Part shown: positions 12,228 to 43,970 of the stretch, in pieces
Numbering within the stretch: position 1 is the stretch's first letter
Layout of the letters: every line of letters begins with the position of its first letter
Assembly: GCA_902729315.2 (NCBI GenBank)
Contig: LR746274.1
Coordinates: 8,140,537-8,204,536, forward strand
Source of the DNA: Spirodela intermedia
Taxonomy: Eukaryota > Streptophyta > Magnoliopsida > Alismatales > Araceae
Direction of reading: 5' to 3'
Length of the DNA stretch: 64,000 bases
The notes under the pieces: generated by a model
Databases searched by the model: none
Seen by the model: the letters and a program-made list of their open reading frames with translations, nothing else
What the model was told of the DNA's origin: nothing
Position numbers and translations under genes: made by a program

Positions 12228-12283
12228 GGTCACCGGTGCGCATGAATAAAATCAAATAAATATAATGCGAGTAATGCGTGAAG
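12228..12283 (+). repeat. 56-bp direct repeat, right copy, flanking the purine tract
   Basis: Starts GGTCACCGGTGCGCATGAA and ends TAATGCGTGAAG; partner of 10848-10903. It lies directly after a (GA)n run at about 12205-12227. Confidence 0.85.
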
Positions 12284-12722
12284 CAAAGGATTTACGGGGC
12301 GGGCCGGGCCGGCGTCACGATGGCCCGCTACAACCCGCTTTCTTGTTTCCCATGAACGAGCCTGGGCCAAGTGGGCCTCCAGAGTCCACACGGACCATGG
12401 ACTCGACCTAAACTTGGGTCCAAATAATATCCCATTAAAGGGTTCCTCCCTTCAGAATCTCAAGTAACGTGTGGCAAGTGGGTCCCGCAAAGTGGGGCCC
12501 ATTCTAATATCCGAGCTGGCGGTCAACGTAGAGTTCACCTGCGCAAGCTGAGTTTCGGGTTTATCCTTAAGAGCTGCTTCGAAAACAAAATGGATTAATA
12601 CCGAAAATACGCTTCTCTCTCCCCTCTCTCTCTCTCTACGTGACATTCTATTCGGCGTCCACGCAGCAGCTACCCATCTGCTCTCGTTTCACTCTCACTT
12701 GCGACGTCGGGGAAGGATCGAG
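12284..12722 (+). promoter_or_regulatory. Probable SSADH promoter and CT-rich 5' leader
   Basis: This stretch precedes the SSADH start codon. It contains several GGGCC/GGCCC motifs (about 12299-12500), which in plant promoters often act as site-II-like elements for housekeeping and mitochondrial genes (family knowledge). A CT-rich tract at 12610-12637 resembles a plant 5' leader. No clear TATA box was found at a convincing distance. The ACTTGCGACGTCGGGGAAGGATCG segment just before the ATG is shared with the inverted copy near 4218-4245, which marks how far that duplication extends. Confidence 0.5.
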
Positions 12723-32741
<20,019 letters not shown>

Positions 32742-33278
32742 GCGGGGCCCACACCCATGGTATATATACTCTTCACCAGTGGCGTTGATATTATAAGTTC
32801 TAATGATATCTATTTTTTGTTATGAAGTGGATCTTTCATGCATTAAACTTTATATGCCTATGATTGGGTGAGGGTTGCGAGTGGGCCAGGCCTTGGCCTT
32901 TTGATGACCAGAAAATACAAAAGCCCGGCCCAATCTGGGAGAGACCTGGGCCAGCCCAGATGAGTGCCGGGCTGGGCATTTTCAAGCTTGATTTTAAGCT
33001 CGCGACCCTTCTCTCTCTGTCTCTGTCTCTAGTGCCGGGCTGGGCTTATTTCTGTAAGATGCTAAGTTTATCATATTTCTTTGGCAAGGATAAGACCAGG
33101 CATACGAAACATAGATTGCTATTTTTGTCATCTCGTTGAACCCAAGCAACCTGCATTGCTTTTAGCCATGGTTCAAGCTTTCCTGAAAGGAATGAAGCAA
33201 GACAACCAGGACTTCATACCAGTCAGCTTGAACCCATTTGACTCCAAACTAGTTGTCTCATGATCCCCCATGAGGCAG

Positions 33279-33342
<64 letters not shown>

Positions 33343-33812
33343 GAGGTTCATGGATAATCATTGTAATGTGGGTTTATCTTTTCTCTCGTCCAGGCTAGCC
33401 CACCGGGTGAAACAGCTAGAAGCCCTGCTTTTCATGAAAGGCAACCAGACTTCCTGAAGAGAAGTGAGAAGCCAAACGCCCTCCTTTCTGGCCAATTTCT
33501 GTATAAAATAAACAGACTTTCTGTTCGGGTCGGGCACGTTTTTGAGGCATGTTCTTTGAGAGTGATGTTCATGTGAATTTTACTTTGAACAGTAAATTAG
33601 AATTATGTTCTAAGTTCTATAACTGGAATCAGACAAGATGGGTCGTCTCGAGGGTGGGTCATCGGGCTTGGCCCAGGCTTCGCTAGGGTCTCGTGAAAAG
33701 CCCGGAGGCTCCATATAGCTTAGATCAGGCCCAGGTGTCTACTTTATGGGCTTCTCCTTCCATGACACTGAGCCTGGAGCCCATTTTGATACCACGTGGT
33801 CGTCCCGTGATC

Positions 33813-33846
<34 letters not shown>

Positions 33847-34256
33847 ACTCATGTGGATAGAACTGAGCCACACAGTGGGCCAGGCCCTTGTCTTAGCCCG
33901 AGCCCAGTGCCAGCCTTGTGTGCAAAGATGGAAATTTCTAGAAATGATATCAGACCAAATTGGGTAGAGCTTGGGCCTCTAAGCTGCTTACAGGCCAGGA
34001 GCACCCGGAGGGGGGGAGTCCAAATGGCCTCGGACTCTGAGACAAACTCGAATAGTGGACTTTGAGCCAGAGCGCAATGAAGACGAGGCATCTTTGCATG
34101 TGGGGCCCAGCTGAGAGAAGAGCCCAAAAGCCCATCAGGGCAACAAGGAGGTGGAGCCCACCAGCCACTTCAAGGGCCTATGAATCGTTGTGGGGGTAGG
34201 GAGTGGATTTCTTATTGGGCCTCATCATAGGGGGGCCAGCTTTAGTTGAACCGTAG
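32742..34256 (+). other. SSADH 3' flank: GGCCC-rich blocks, (CT)n run, possible polyadenylation sites
   Basis: After the SSADH stop come two GC-rich blocks, about 32880-33050 and 33640-34250, full of GGGCC/GGCCC motifs. They resemble sequences at 12299-12500, 22431-22500 and 63250-63410. AATAAA-like signals near 33505 could end the transcript. A segment at about 33085-33480 has short open frames on the + strand but no recognised homology. No independent gene is called here. Confidence 0.5.
33283..33339. repeat. (CT)n microsatellite, about 28 units
   Basis: Uninterrupted CT dinucleotide run downstream of SSADH. A shorter imperfect run lies at about 33810-33847. Confidence 0.95.
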
Positions 34257-34700
34257 TGCCATGGGGATCAGATAAGCCTACTTACGTTGCTCCCTCATAC
34301 TTGCTTTGGCCATCCCTCAGCCAACAATGAGTAGCCCCACTCTAAAGATAAATGCATCAAGAATTCAAAAGGGATATGTACTTCCAACTCTCAGGGTTGT
34401 ACACTGTAAGTCAAACCTTCTCCCATCACCTAACAATGTTCCCCTTTTTATATAGGATGTTCTTCACATCATTTGACTCACATTACTATGCAAGTTATTT
34501 TTGGAGGGGTGCTCATCTTTCTGCTGGTTATATAACTCATCAAAAATTGCATAGAATAGAGTCTTTAATCCACAAGACTGAAGTTAAGCTTTGAATCTGC
34601 AAGACACGATTTTCCATGATCTTTGAATCCACAATGATAACTTCAACAATTTTTGAATCATCAAGGATTGATCCTAGAACGGATAAAAATAAAGAAATAT
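34257..34700 (-). mobile_element. Decayed LTR, probable 3' LTR of the Ty3/gypsy remnant
   Basis: From 34257 the + strand TGCCATGGGGATCAGATAAG matches TGTTAGTAGGATCTGATAAG at 45593. Similarity continues in patches: a TGCTCCCTCATACTTGC-like stretch, CCAACAATGAGTAGC, and CAGGGTTGTACACTGTA against TAGGATTGTACACTATG. Position and orientation suit the 3' LTR of a minus-strand element whose 5' LTR begins at 45593. The high divergence means a very old insertion or a separate related element. The inner end is uncertain. Confidence 0.5.
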
Positions 34701-36022
34701 CTTGAAACCATAAGGTTACTTGAATGCACAACCATGAGAGAAAACTATCAAAAAGATGGAATTTGTAATAATCAGGGTGTCTCTAGAGTTATGAAATGAT
34801 AGCTAATAATCAGTTCAATTCAGTTGTCACTCTCCCAAAAAAACTGATATGTTATGAAAAAAATTAAAAAAACTTAGTAATACTATAATTACTCAACTAG
34901 CAACTCTAACATGTTATTCACACATTTTATTTGGTCACAATTTGACTTCAGGTCTTCTCATCTTTGTACCTTGCCCTTCAAGTTTCCAAAGTACCTAAAT
35001 TACTAGTTTTTTGTCATCTAGATCAAAAACCTTTTGCTATGCTCTTTTTTTTTTTAAGTGATGTTCTACATAATTATAGTGGCAATCATTCTAATAGACC
35101 ATTAATTTTGAGTCACCTAGGTCAAAAACATTTTGGCATTCACTTTTTGAAAATGATGTCTACACCATTACAGTGATTATCACTTTAACTGCCCACTATG
35201 AAGAAACATATATCTTCTTAGTGGCTTTTCCTGCCACTCCACGCCTATGTCCCTTGCCTCATGTTGTGTGCTGGAGTTGTAGAGATTGATCTCCTCTTTG
35301 GCCTTATTGGGCTTTAACATGCTCTTTGACAACTGTGGTTTCAACTCTAGAAGGAAGCAAGATTTATGTGCTATAGTAGATGTAGGAGGTTTATCAAACC
35401 ATGTAAGTTTGTTGTGTTTCTTGGTCTTGCCATTCTCTATTCTTTCTCTCTTGTGTGTCATTTTACATCAGACTTCCCCTACACAACAAGGGGGAGATGA
35501 GAATACTTCAATCCTTAACATTGTGTTTTGTTGCCCACATAGTGCTTCTACAAGCTGCATCATATTACACAATGGCTCATGCTTCTATATGCATAATGCT
35601 TGTACTTTGTCATGCTACACCATGTCACCTCTTGTCAATAGCTTATACGATATATTAGATGCTCTCTTCAGTCTCTTCTACTTGGGTTATACATGCATGC
35701 TTGTGAGTCTTGCATGATTGTTATATGAGACTGCACTTTGTATGCATTTTTTTCACACATATGCTGCATGCTGATGCATGTGTGTCTACTTTTTGGCCAA
35801 TGCACACACGTTGTACATGCATGCATGTTTTTGATGAGCTACACTAAGACGTAATTACCAATGTTAAACCTTAGTTCACATTGATGATGATCATTAAATT
35901 TCTTTATCTAATATGACATATACACAAACTTATATAGTTGGTAGTACGTTGACATGATCTACTTTGTTTGCTTAGGTGGGGTGAGTAATTTTTATCCCAT
36001 CCCTAACATAAATGACAATTGA
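34701..36022. other. Unassigned, probably decayed retrotransposon interior; includes a duplicated ~95-bp unit
   Basis: Two adjacent related units occur at about 35005-35100 and 35105-35198. Both contain GTCAAAAACxTTTTG-type and TGATGT(T/C)TACA(T/C) sequence. A 143-codon open frame at 35286-35717 (+) is Cys/Leu/Ser-rich and matches no domain I know. It sits inside repeat-derived DNA and is not called as a gene. Confidence 0.45.
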
Positions 36023-36027
36023 ATTAT

Positions 36028-37915
36028 TAATAAGTCTTCATTATCATATGTTAATAATTAATTAATAATATAGTTAAGCCTTAGATTATGATAAATAAAC
36101 TTATATTATATTAAATTATAAAAATTAATTTTTAGTTAGTTAATACAATTTTTTAGTAATTATGTGATTTTATGTAAATTTATTTAAATTTTATAATTTT
36201 CTTTTTGAGATAAATAAAGAGAAATAAAATAAAATAAAAAATATAAAAACATTACCTATTGGGTAGCTAGGCTTGCAAGTAGGTCAGGAGCATAGTAAGA
36301 TAGAGCCACGAATAATGGGCTCAATGACTATGGGTTGGGAGGACATGTGTACATCACTCTCTTTTTATATCATCGATGGCTAGTTAGGCATGAGATAACA
36401 ACTAGTTGTACACACATTAGAGAGAGATCAATGATGACAAAATCTCATATTACTATATACATCTCAAAACTTAATAAATAACTGATGTGGGACTAAATTA
36501 GTGTCATAACTTTTCAAAAGGTTTTAATAATTTTATATCTGAAATACTCATTATTTATGAGAAAGAGATACCCTTATGATGTCACTGTATAAGGTATTCA
36601 CATACTTATTTCACTCATATAAGTGAGTGACCAACAAGAGTTAAAATCTTACTATAGCTAAAACTCATATTTTTATCTAATTTAATTATAATTTTTTTAT
36701 AAAGTGTCAATCAATGATTAAGCTATCCTAATTACTTAGTGATTGGCAAAAATATTTTCAATGTAATTTACAGAACATCATTACCCCAAATTGTCAAATA
36801 ATTTTAAGTAAAATGATCAAGAATACATCAAGTAAATTATCTCCAATTGATCGACAAATAAATATTTGTTGAGAAAAGGATAATCCGTTGAGAGACAAGT
36901 CATCACTTCTTTAGAGTATACTAGATACAATCAAGAGTCTTTTCTTACTGTGCAGACCTAAAGATGAAGTTTCTTAAGATACACCTCACCTTCATCCAAC
37001 TTATCTCCATTCGGTGATAATTGTTGAAGATCTACAAAGTTGTCATTTTTTCACTTTACTAGGTGACAATCATCAGAAATGATTCATCAACCTACCTCAT
37101 CGATTTTTAGACTTCACAAGAAGATTTAAAGATTGCTTATATCATCCATGTCTAAGGAAATCCTTTGAGGTTGTAAGCATTATATGATAGTCTCTCCAAA
37201 CACCCAAAGTTTTGACACATTATCGTCATGATTTTGAAACTTTCTTTTATTATTTTTAATTAATTAAAATTTTACCATCATTTTTTGAACTTTCAAAAGG
37301 AATTTAAAAAATGCCCAAGTTGTCTATGTCCAAGAAAAACCCTTGAGGTCATAGATCATTTGATAATCCTTCTAAAGACACAAAATTCTAATGATCATTG
37401 TTGCGAGGTCATAACTCTTTTTCCTACTTTTAATTTAATTTTTATTTAATTTAGTGATGCTTTGTATGATTTTAAGTTTTGAAACTCTTCTTCATTTAAT
37501 TATGATAATTTTAACTTTTATAGATATTAATTTGATCAATTAAATCATATGTAATCACTTATGTAAAATAAATCACCGGATATAACTTTATTTCTACTTG
37601 AATCACGTTCATTGGGGCCATAATATCATCTTGATGTTTACACCCTTATTTTCCTTTTTCATGAATTTTTAAATATATTTTCTATTCATCATTTAGTCTA
37701 AAAATCATAAGAACTCGTATTCTTTTAAGAAAATTCTGAAATAATATTAGATATATCTTACATCCTATGATTAACTTGGAAATTGCCCACTATTTTTTGA
37801 ACCTTTTATCAAATTATAATTATTTTTTTACTATATTTCTAAAAATATATAAAATATATTTTCTAAATAAATTTCAATTTTATATAATTTATTATACAAT
37901 AATTAAGTCACGTCA
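36028..37915 (+). mobile_element. Solo LTR, family 1, copy 3 (5-bp TSD ATTAT)
   Basis: Third member of the 5879-7301 family. It starts TAATAAGTCTTCATTATCAT (TG mutated to TA) and ends AAGTCACGTCA. A perfect 5-bp target duplication, ATTAT, lies at 36023-36027 and 37916-37920. Compared with copy 1, many C/G positions have become T/A, for example in the segment matching 6440-6560 here at 36880-37010. That pattern is expected when methylated cytosines deaminate. It is inserted within the older gypsy-derived region. Confidence 0.85.
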
Positions 37916-38389
37916 ATTATCACCAAGCTTTATTAGACATTATAACAAAGCTAAGTGACATCTAGTAAATCAACCCAAATCTCCTAGTTGGTGATGATGT
38001 ATTGTAAGGAATATTCATCTAGCATATCATCCATCTACTTCATCTAGTCATTTATTTATAATTAGAAGCTCATTAAGGACTTTAGTTGGATGCCTAATTT
38101 TTTCAAAATGCATGTCTAAAAGTGGCTAATACAACACACATCCTAGTGACAAAGTCCATACCTATAATACATTCACTATGAAGAGGTATGTCAACTCTTC
38201 TATTGAGAAGCCTATTTGTATTGGTGTTAAAGCTAGATTTTTATGCTTTAATTAGTTTTATTATTTTGTTTTATTTTATTAACTTATAGAATAAATATAG
38301 GATATAATGTTAATTTTAAAAGTTTGAAGTTAAAATACTTAGAATAATTTTTTATTATTTAAAAATATAAAATAATAAAATAGAAAAAT

Positions 38390-38720
38390 ATTCCACCCAT
38401 TAGAAAGCAAGCACTCAATAGTTGACCTGAAGGGGCCACTATGGTCAAGTGGGTAGACCTAGACCGAGGGAACCACAAGCTGAGCTCAAGTGAAGGACTC
38501 GCTCCATGCATGTTTGTGGTCACTCCCCTGCCACATCTCGGTGGCCAACCAATAGTGGAGTAAGAAGCGTTGTACACGTGTGCACGTGCGAGAGCAGACC
38601 ATCTTTATGCCTTCTCTCAAGATGATCTTGGGCATTATTTTATTTCAAGAGAAGGTATCTCTAATGAGAGATGGTAGCTTTGATTTATACTTAGCTCATG
38701 CATCAAAATATTTCCAACAT
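38390..38720 (+). mobile_element. Fragment related to the GC-rich middle of LTR family 1
   Basis: About 38430-38600 resembles 6090-6260 of the first solo LTR. Both have GGGGCCACT/GGGCCC-type sequence, a CACTCCCCT(G/T)CCAC motif, GTGGCCA(A/G)CC, and a GTTGTACACG(T/C)G-like end followed by GCGAGAG. I could not define termini. It may be a truncated or related LTR. Confidence 0.5.
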
Positions 38721-39539
38721 GGGACAAACATTTTCATGTGTCTTAGGATAGCCATCTAGAGTGCAATGTGATCTAGTGGTATTTAGCAAGTCACGTCATT
38801 AGATAAGCTAGATTCTATAGTTGGCAAGACACCACGATACTAAATGTGTAAAAGAATCCATCGATACTTTGTGAATCTGATGCTGCTCAGTACCCATGTG
38901 ACCATAAATGATGATCTGACAGCTAATAAGGTGTCATGGTAGTAGGAACTTAAGTTTTTAGTCGGTAGTGGTTCGTGGTAGGTTGATCTTCCATCGCTCA
39001 ACGCACCACATGACCAAGCACATCTGATCTTGCAGCTCATGGCGCGCCATGATACCGAGAACTTAAGCTCTTGTATGTATCACTATTAGGGATCTAAAGA
39101 TAATAATTAATTATTATCTAGTAAAATAGGCATTATCAATTATCTTTAAAATCTTGATGATAGTCGTGAATATGACAATCCATTCTTCCCTCCTTTTGCA
39201 CAATCAACATCTCTGGCAATTGGCAAAGTTCATTCCTTCCTCCCTCAACTACACTCAAGGCCTCCAGTGAGTGGTCAGCTCTTCTCTTCTCCCCCTAGAT
39301 GACGATGACAATGTAGTTGACCCTTCCTTTCAGTGGATCTCTTTGGCATGCGGTGCATCACTTTTGGATGATGCTTCTACAACTTTCGACATGGTGTAAC
39401 ATGTCTAGATGAAACCAAGCCACCACACCAATGTTTTTAGTTATCTAGGAGGCAAACTAAATTTGGGCAATGATTTATTTTTTAATTATAATATTTACTT
39501 ACCTTTTTTGTCATTTATTTATATTTTATGACAAGTTAT
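38721..39539. other. Repeat-like intergenic sequence, unassigned
   Basis: Contains two similar short passages, each with CA(C/T)GATAC and AACTTAAG-type sequence (about 38828-38960 and 39020-39080), suggesting degenerate tandem duplication. No coding frame was recognised. Confidence 0.35.
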
Positions 39540-40330
39540 TTTTATTTCATGCATGTTTCAATTGAAATGAGTAAAACTAATTCAAAACTTGATGAATGAT
39601 CTTTGTTCTTCTTCTAAATCTTTTGAAACTTATCTGAGATTAAGCTAAGATCAATTCTAACTTATTTTTTATTATTTTTTCTAGTCAAATCTTGATGTAT
39701 TTATTTTTCTATTTTTCGTAAATAATGAGTATTTTTCTATTTTCGAACGTGAAATCAATGAGATTAAAGGTTGTGTAATAATTGTTGAAATGTTAAAATA
39801 ATGTGGAGACATTTATGGCTGACCTCACGTCATTTATGTGAATTCTTGAGCACATATTTGTCCAAGAATAATGGTCACCATGAAAATGGGTTGATTGTAT
39901 TTCTCTCTTTCTTTATTATCATCTTATTTCTCTCTCTCTTTATCTCGTGAGACTGCTTCTTTTCTCTTCATCTCTCATGAGATCTCTCTCTCCATTGATT
40001 GATCTCCCTCTCTCTCATGCGAGACCTTCCTCTCTCTCCATCTCATGTAAGATTTCTCTCCTCCTTTCTCTTTCTCTCTCTCTTTTGTGAGAGATCTTTT
40101 CTCTCGTCCTTCGTGAAAGCTCTCTCTTCTCTCTTTCTTTTTCTCTTTTCTTTCTCCACTTTCTTTCCTTTATTCTTCTCACCTTACCCTTCTATTTTAC
40201 TATTTCTATTAAATCTTAATAAATTATTAAAATCACTTTATATATAAACTAAATTAGTTTTCATGATGGAGTAATCAATCACCTTATGTTTGACTTGAAA
40301 CTTCTATACTAGTATTTTATTAAGTCTTAG
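39540..40330 (+). mobile_element. Degenerate LTR-like repeat, family 2, copy 2
   Basis: Aligns by eye with 5050-5770. Both share an AAACTT-rich start, a GTTGAAATGTTAAAATAATG-like stretch, AAAATGGGTTGATTG, a long CT-rich tract (here 39900-40180), and a CACCTTATGTTTGACTTG end. The CT tract contains repeated TCTCTC(A/G)TG(A/C)GA motifs. Its + orientation, opposite to the surrounding gypsy remnant, suggests a separate insertion. Confidence 0.5.
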
Positions 40331-42539
40331 TTATAAATATTATTAGATACTGTGGATTTAAACATAATGAGAAGTACACATCATCTTTTTGGGCTTATTA
40401 TACTTAGAGAAGTAGTCAATGATGAAAAAGATCACATCATGCCTCTTTTGATGTCTTTGGTTTTGATGATTACAAATACAAAATTAATAAAAAGTTATTA
40501 TCTCATACTAGTGTTAATTTGTATACTTAAATAATTTAAGTGATCAATATATTTAATAAACTAATCATATTAAACTCTTTGTCTAAATATTGTGATTTTA
40601 GTTCTAATGATTAAATTCAATGTTCCTCAACCTTGAGATTAAGTTAATTTCTTATCCTAAGAAAAAATGAAAGTAGAAAAATTCATGAACAACTTGTAGA
40701 AACATATCATGTAAGGTTGTTTGTTGATACACATATGACTCATGTTGATATAGAACAGCTTGTGTCAGAAATCAATATAGAACTAAAAAATGATCAAAAC
40801 TTCTAGAAACATTAATTTACTCCTCTTTTGGTGTTTTAACTAGCCATGTAATTCCATCAGCTTCTTCATTGTTAATAGTCCAACAATGAAGTCTATAGTG
40901 AATAAATGCTTGTTCCTTTGGCATGTTCTATCAAATCTTGCAAGTACATGAGGTAAGACAAGATGTATGCATCTATGACTTCATTCATACATTGTTAGCA
41001 ATAGTTGTGGGACATCAGTGTGTGTATATTTTTTTTATGCATGTCTAGAATAAGGTGCATTATGCATCTCTCATGGCATAAATGATCATACCTTATTCAT
41101 GCAAGACTCATATGGCTTGTGGCTTTGCACATAGATGACCCAATCCTCTACCTTGAAGTGAAATATAATGTCCATAATCATATGTTGCTTCAAGTGTGTC
41201 AAGTCTGAGTTTGTGGCCAACACAGGATGAATCTCTAATAAGATTATGCTATCAGCTGCTGAAAGTGCCACAAAGCTGCTCATGCTCCTTGTTGCTGATA
41301 GTGTTGATGACCATAGTAGCCTGCCTTATTTTATATTTCTACTGAAGTTGTACTTTAACAAAAACTATTGTCATTGGTCATACTTTTGCATGAACTTTTG
41401 CTGTCTTGAAACATGCCATTACTACAATGTTGTGTAGACAACAAAGTTGTTGCCATGGAAATGATGTTTCATTTCCATGGCTGAATATTTAGTTTAAATA
41501 TTCATGCTATCACAGGATGAATCTCTAATAAGATTATGCTATCTGCTGAAAGTGCCACAAAGCTGCTCATGCTCCTTGCTGCTGAAAGTGCCACACAGGA
41601 TGAATCTCTAATAAGATTATACTCATGGCTGAATATTTAGTTTAAATTGAGAAGCTATAAAATAAGCTCACTCATCATGACTCATATGAGTACATTGAAG
41701 GTGCAATTGAAACTTTGTGGCCTTCTTTAGGAGGTCTATAAATGGTACTATCAGCCATGAATACCCTTGCACTAATTTGATATAGTAATTAGCCAAGCCA
41801 ATGAAGGATGTCAACTTTCGTACTTAGCTCGACATTTGTTACTCATCAATGGTACACATCTTCTCTTGGTCTATTTACACTATTGCACCCCACTCATGGT
41901 TAATGAAAATTTCTTCTTCCAATATAAAGTAGCATTTTGCTATGTTGGAGAATCAATGTTGGTCTATCAACCTGCTAAACACCTTGTGATTATGCTTCAC
42001 ATGCACCACCGACCAAGTTGTAAACCAAAATATCAACAAAATAGTTAATGACAAAGTGGTTGATGTTCTTAAGATTGTCAAAATATTTGAGGCAGAAGAA
42101 CATCATTATGAATTCATATGAGTCATAGACTGTCACACAAGTCATCTTTGACTCATCTCCCTCCTTGATCTTGACTTGATATTTGCTTCTAAGATCTATC
42201 TAAGATAAACACTTGGTGCCACTCAACCAATTATAGCATTTCTTTGTGTGACAAACAATTTATTTTTGACTTGAACTTAAGGTCAAGTGATCCATACATA
42301 GTTAAAGTGATCCATCCCTCTTTTGGAAGAGAATTATGGTGCCATGTGGTGCTTTAAAAGAGGTTATGTAGCCCAAGATCAACAATTCATCCAACTATTA
42401 GTATCATTACTTTAAATACTCTAGTAGCACATTGTATGATCTATGTGTTGCATGAGGTTGATCTCTTACTCAGCCTCTCATGCTAATCAAAATGTGTGCC
42501 CTTGTTCGCATGACTGCATTTCCACTTAGTGTTGGTAGA

Positions 42540-43970
42540 TGATAACATGATAAATATAGTGATAATATCCATGATTTCATGTGCTTTTGAGCTCAGAAAT
42601 TTGCCAAGATCATGTTAGTAACATTAAAACTACAAATTTGAGTAATGACTCCCTATTTATAAGTTATCATGGAAAATCTGCTGATATATATATATCATGA
42701 TTACTATAGAATTATTAACGATATAAATATACAGGAAATTTTATGTCATCTTGTGAATATTAACCTTAAAGTATCCTACTCTACTTTCATGCACATGTGA
42801 ACACTCTTGATTTATTTTTTTTATGGCTAACCTGCTTAATTTCTTAGAAGTCAAGTAGTTTATTATTGATGAATATTGTAGTATGTTGTGCACAGGAATT
42901 AGGTGAATTTAATTATGTAATTAGTTAAAGGGCTTGAAGGTTATTGGGGTGAAAGCAAGAGATTATGCAGAGTGCTAAAGATAGTTGGTGGGAAGAAGAA
43001 ATGATGTGGAGTGATTTGGGCCAAGAAAGGCCTGATGGAAGAGAGAGGAATATGACCTATTCCAGCCCAATGTCTGCTCAACCTCACTCTCTAAGATGAG
43101 CCACGAATTTGAGATCTAATGGGCACCCAAACAAAAGAAGGAAGGAGAAAAGGCATGGGAAGATAATAGGAAAAGGGAGAGGGTTCTTTTGGGAAATGCA
43201 TCACTATGTACAAAATATCTTTTTCCTTTCTTTTGGCATTATGTTGGAGATTGCCCTAGCAGAGGCTGGCCACAAGAAAAGGCCTTCCCAAGATCTAGAT
43301 TGATAAATCTGAATGGAGGTGAATTATTGTGAAGTTTGTTCTTGATCTTTTAAGTGTGTTATTGCGGGAGAAAATTGCCTAGTCTAGGCAAAATATACAA
43401 ATCCAAGGTATGCACTTCAGAGCATAAAATTCGTGGTTTCATCCTCTAGTATCTAATCAAATTAGTTCTGTCCGTCTTCTTTTCCCATTCCTCAAGAAAT
43501 TGAACCCTAGTCCGATCATTCCTCTTGAGATCTTAGATATCTTAATTTTTACAAGAAAATCAAGATCTCCTTGAGCCTCTCACCTTTCATCATCTTTTTC
43601 TCTTTCAAATCATTCCCCTGAGCCCTAAGTATAAGCATCTAAAACTTCTTTAAATTTTAAAATCAGAATCTCAATTTTCTTAGAATAACTCACAATCACA
43701 AAAATCAAGATTCTCGTTCTTCCATTACTTTTTCCTCCCTGTCCTATCTCCCTAATCTCTTATCTACCTCTCTAGCTTAAACCATACTAGAAATATAAAT
43801 CCTAATTCCCTGAGGATCGACCCCCTACTTGTCCTATTCTAATAATAGTGTAAATCAGTAGAGGAAAAATAAATATAAATATTTTGTATAAGCTCAAAAC
43901 ATAACAATGACTATACAAGTGTAAATTCGAGTTATCAATAGACACCACACACCTTCCTATTGCAATGGTA
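42540..43970 (+). mobile_element. Probable nested insertion splitting the gypsy remnant
   Basis: Protease-side and RT-side remnants are separated by about 1.4 kb that fits neither. The insert contains TGAGGATCGACCCC at about 43811-43824, similar to sequence often seen near the 3' end of plant LTRs (family knowledge). The + strand sense of that motif is opposite to the host element. Ends and target duplication could not be fixed. Confidence 0.4.

Noticed and set aside
10872-12255. Long minus-strand open frames (up to 453 codons) across the GA-rich array
   Set aside because: They translate only as Ser/Leu/Phe low-complexity sequence from GA/CT repeats. A pure dinucleotide-like tract has few stop codons by chance.
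35286-35717. 143-codon + strand open frame
   Set aside because: Cys/Leu/Ser-rich peptide with no domain, lying in retrotransposon-derived DNA with an adjacent duplicated unit. No start context or partner exons.
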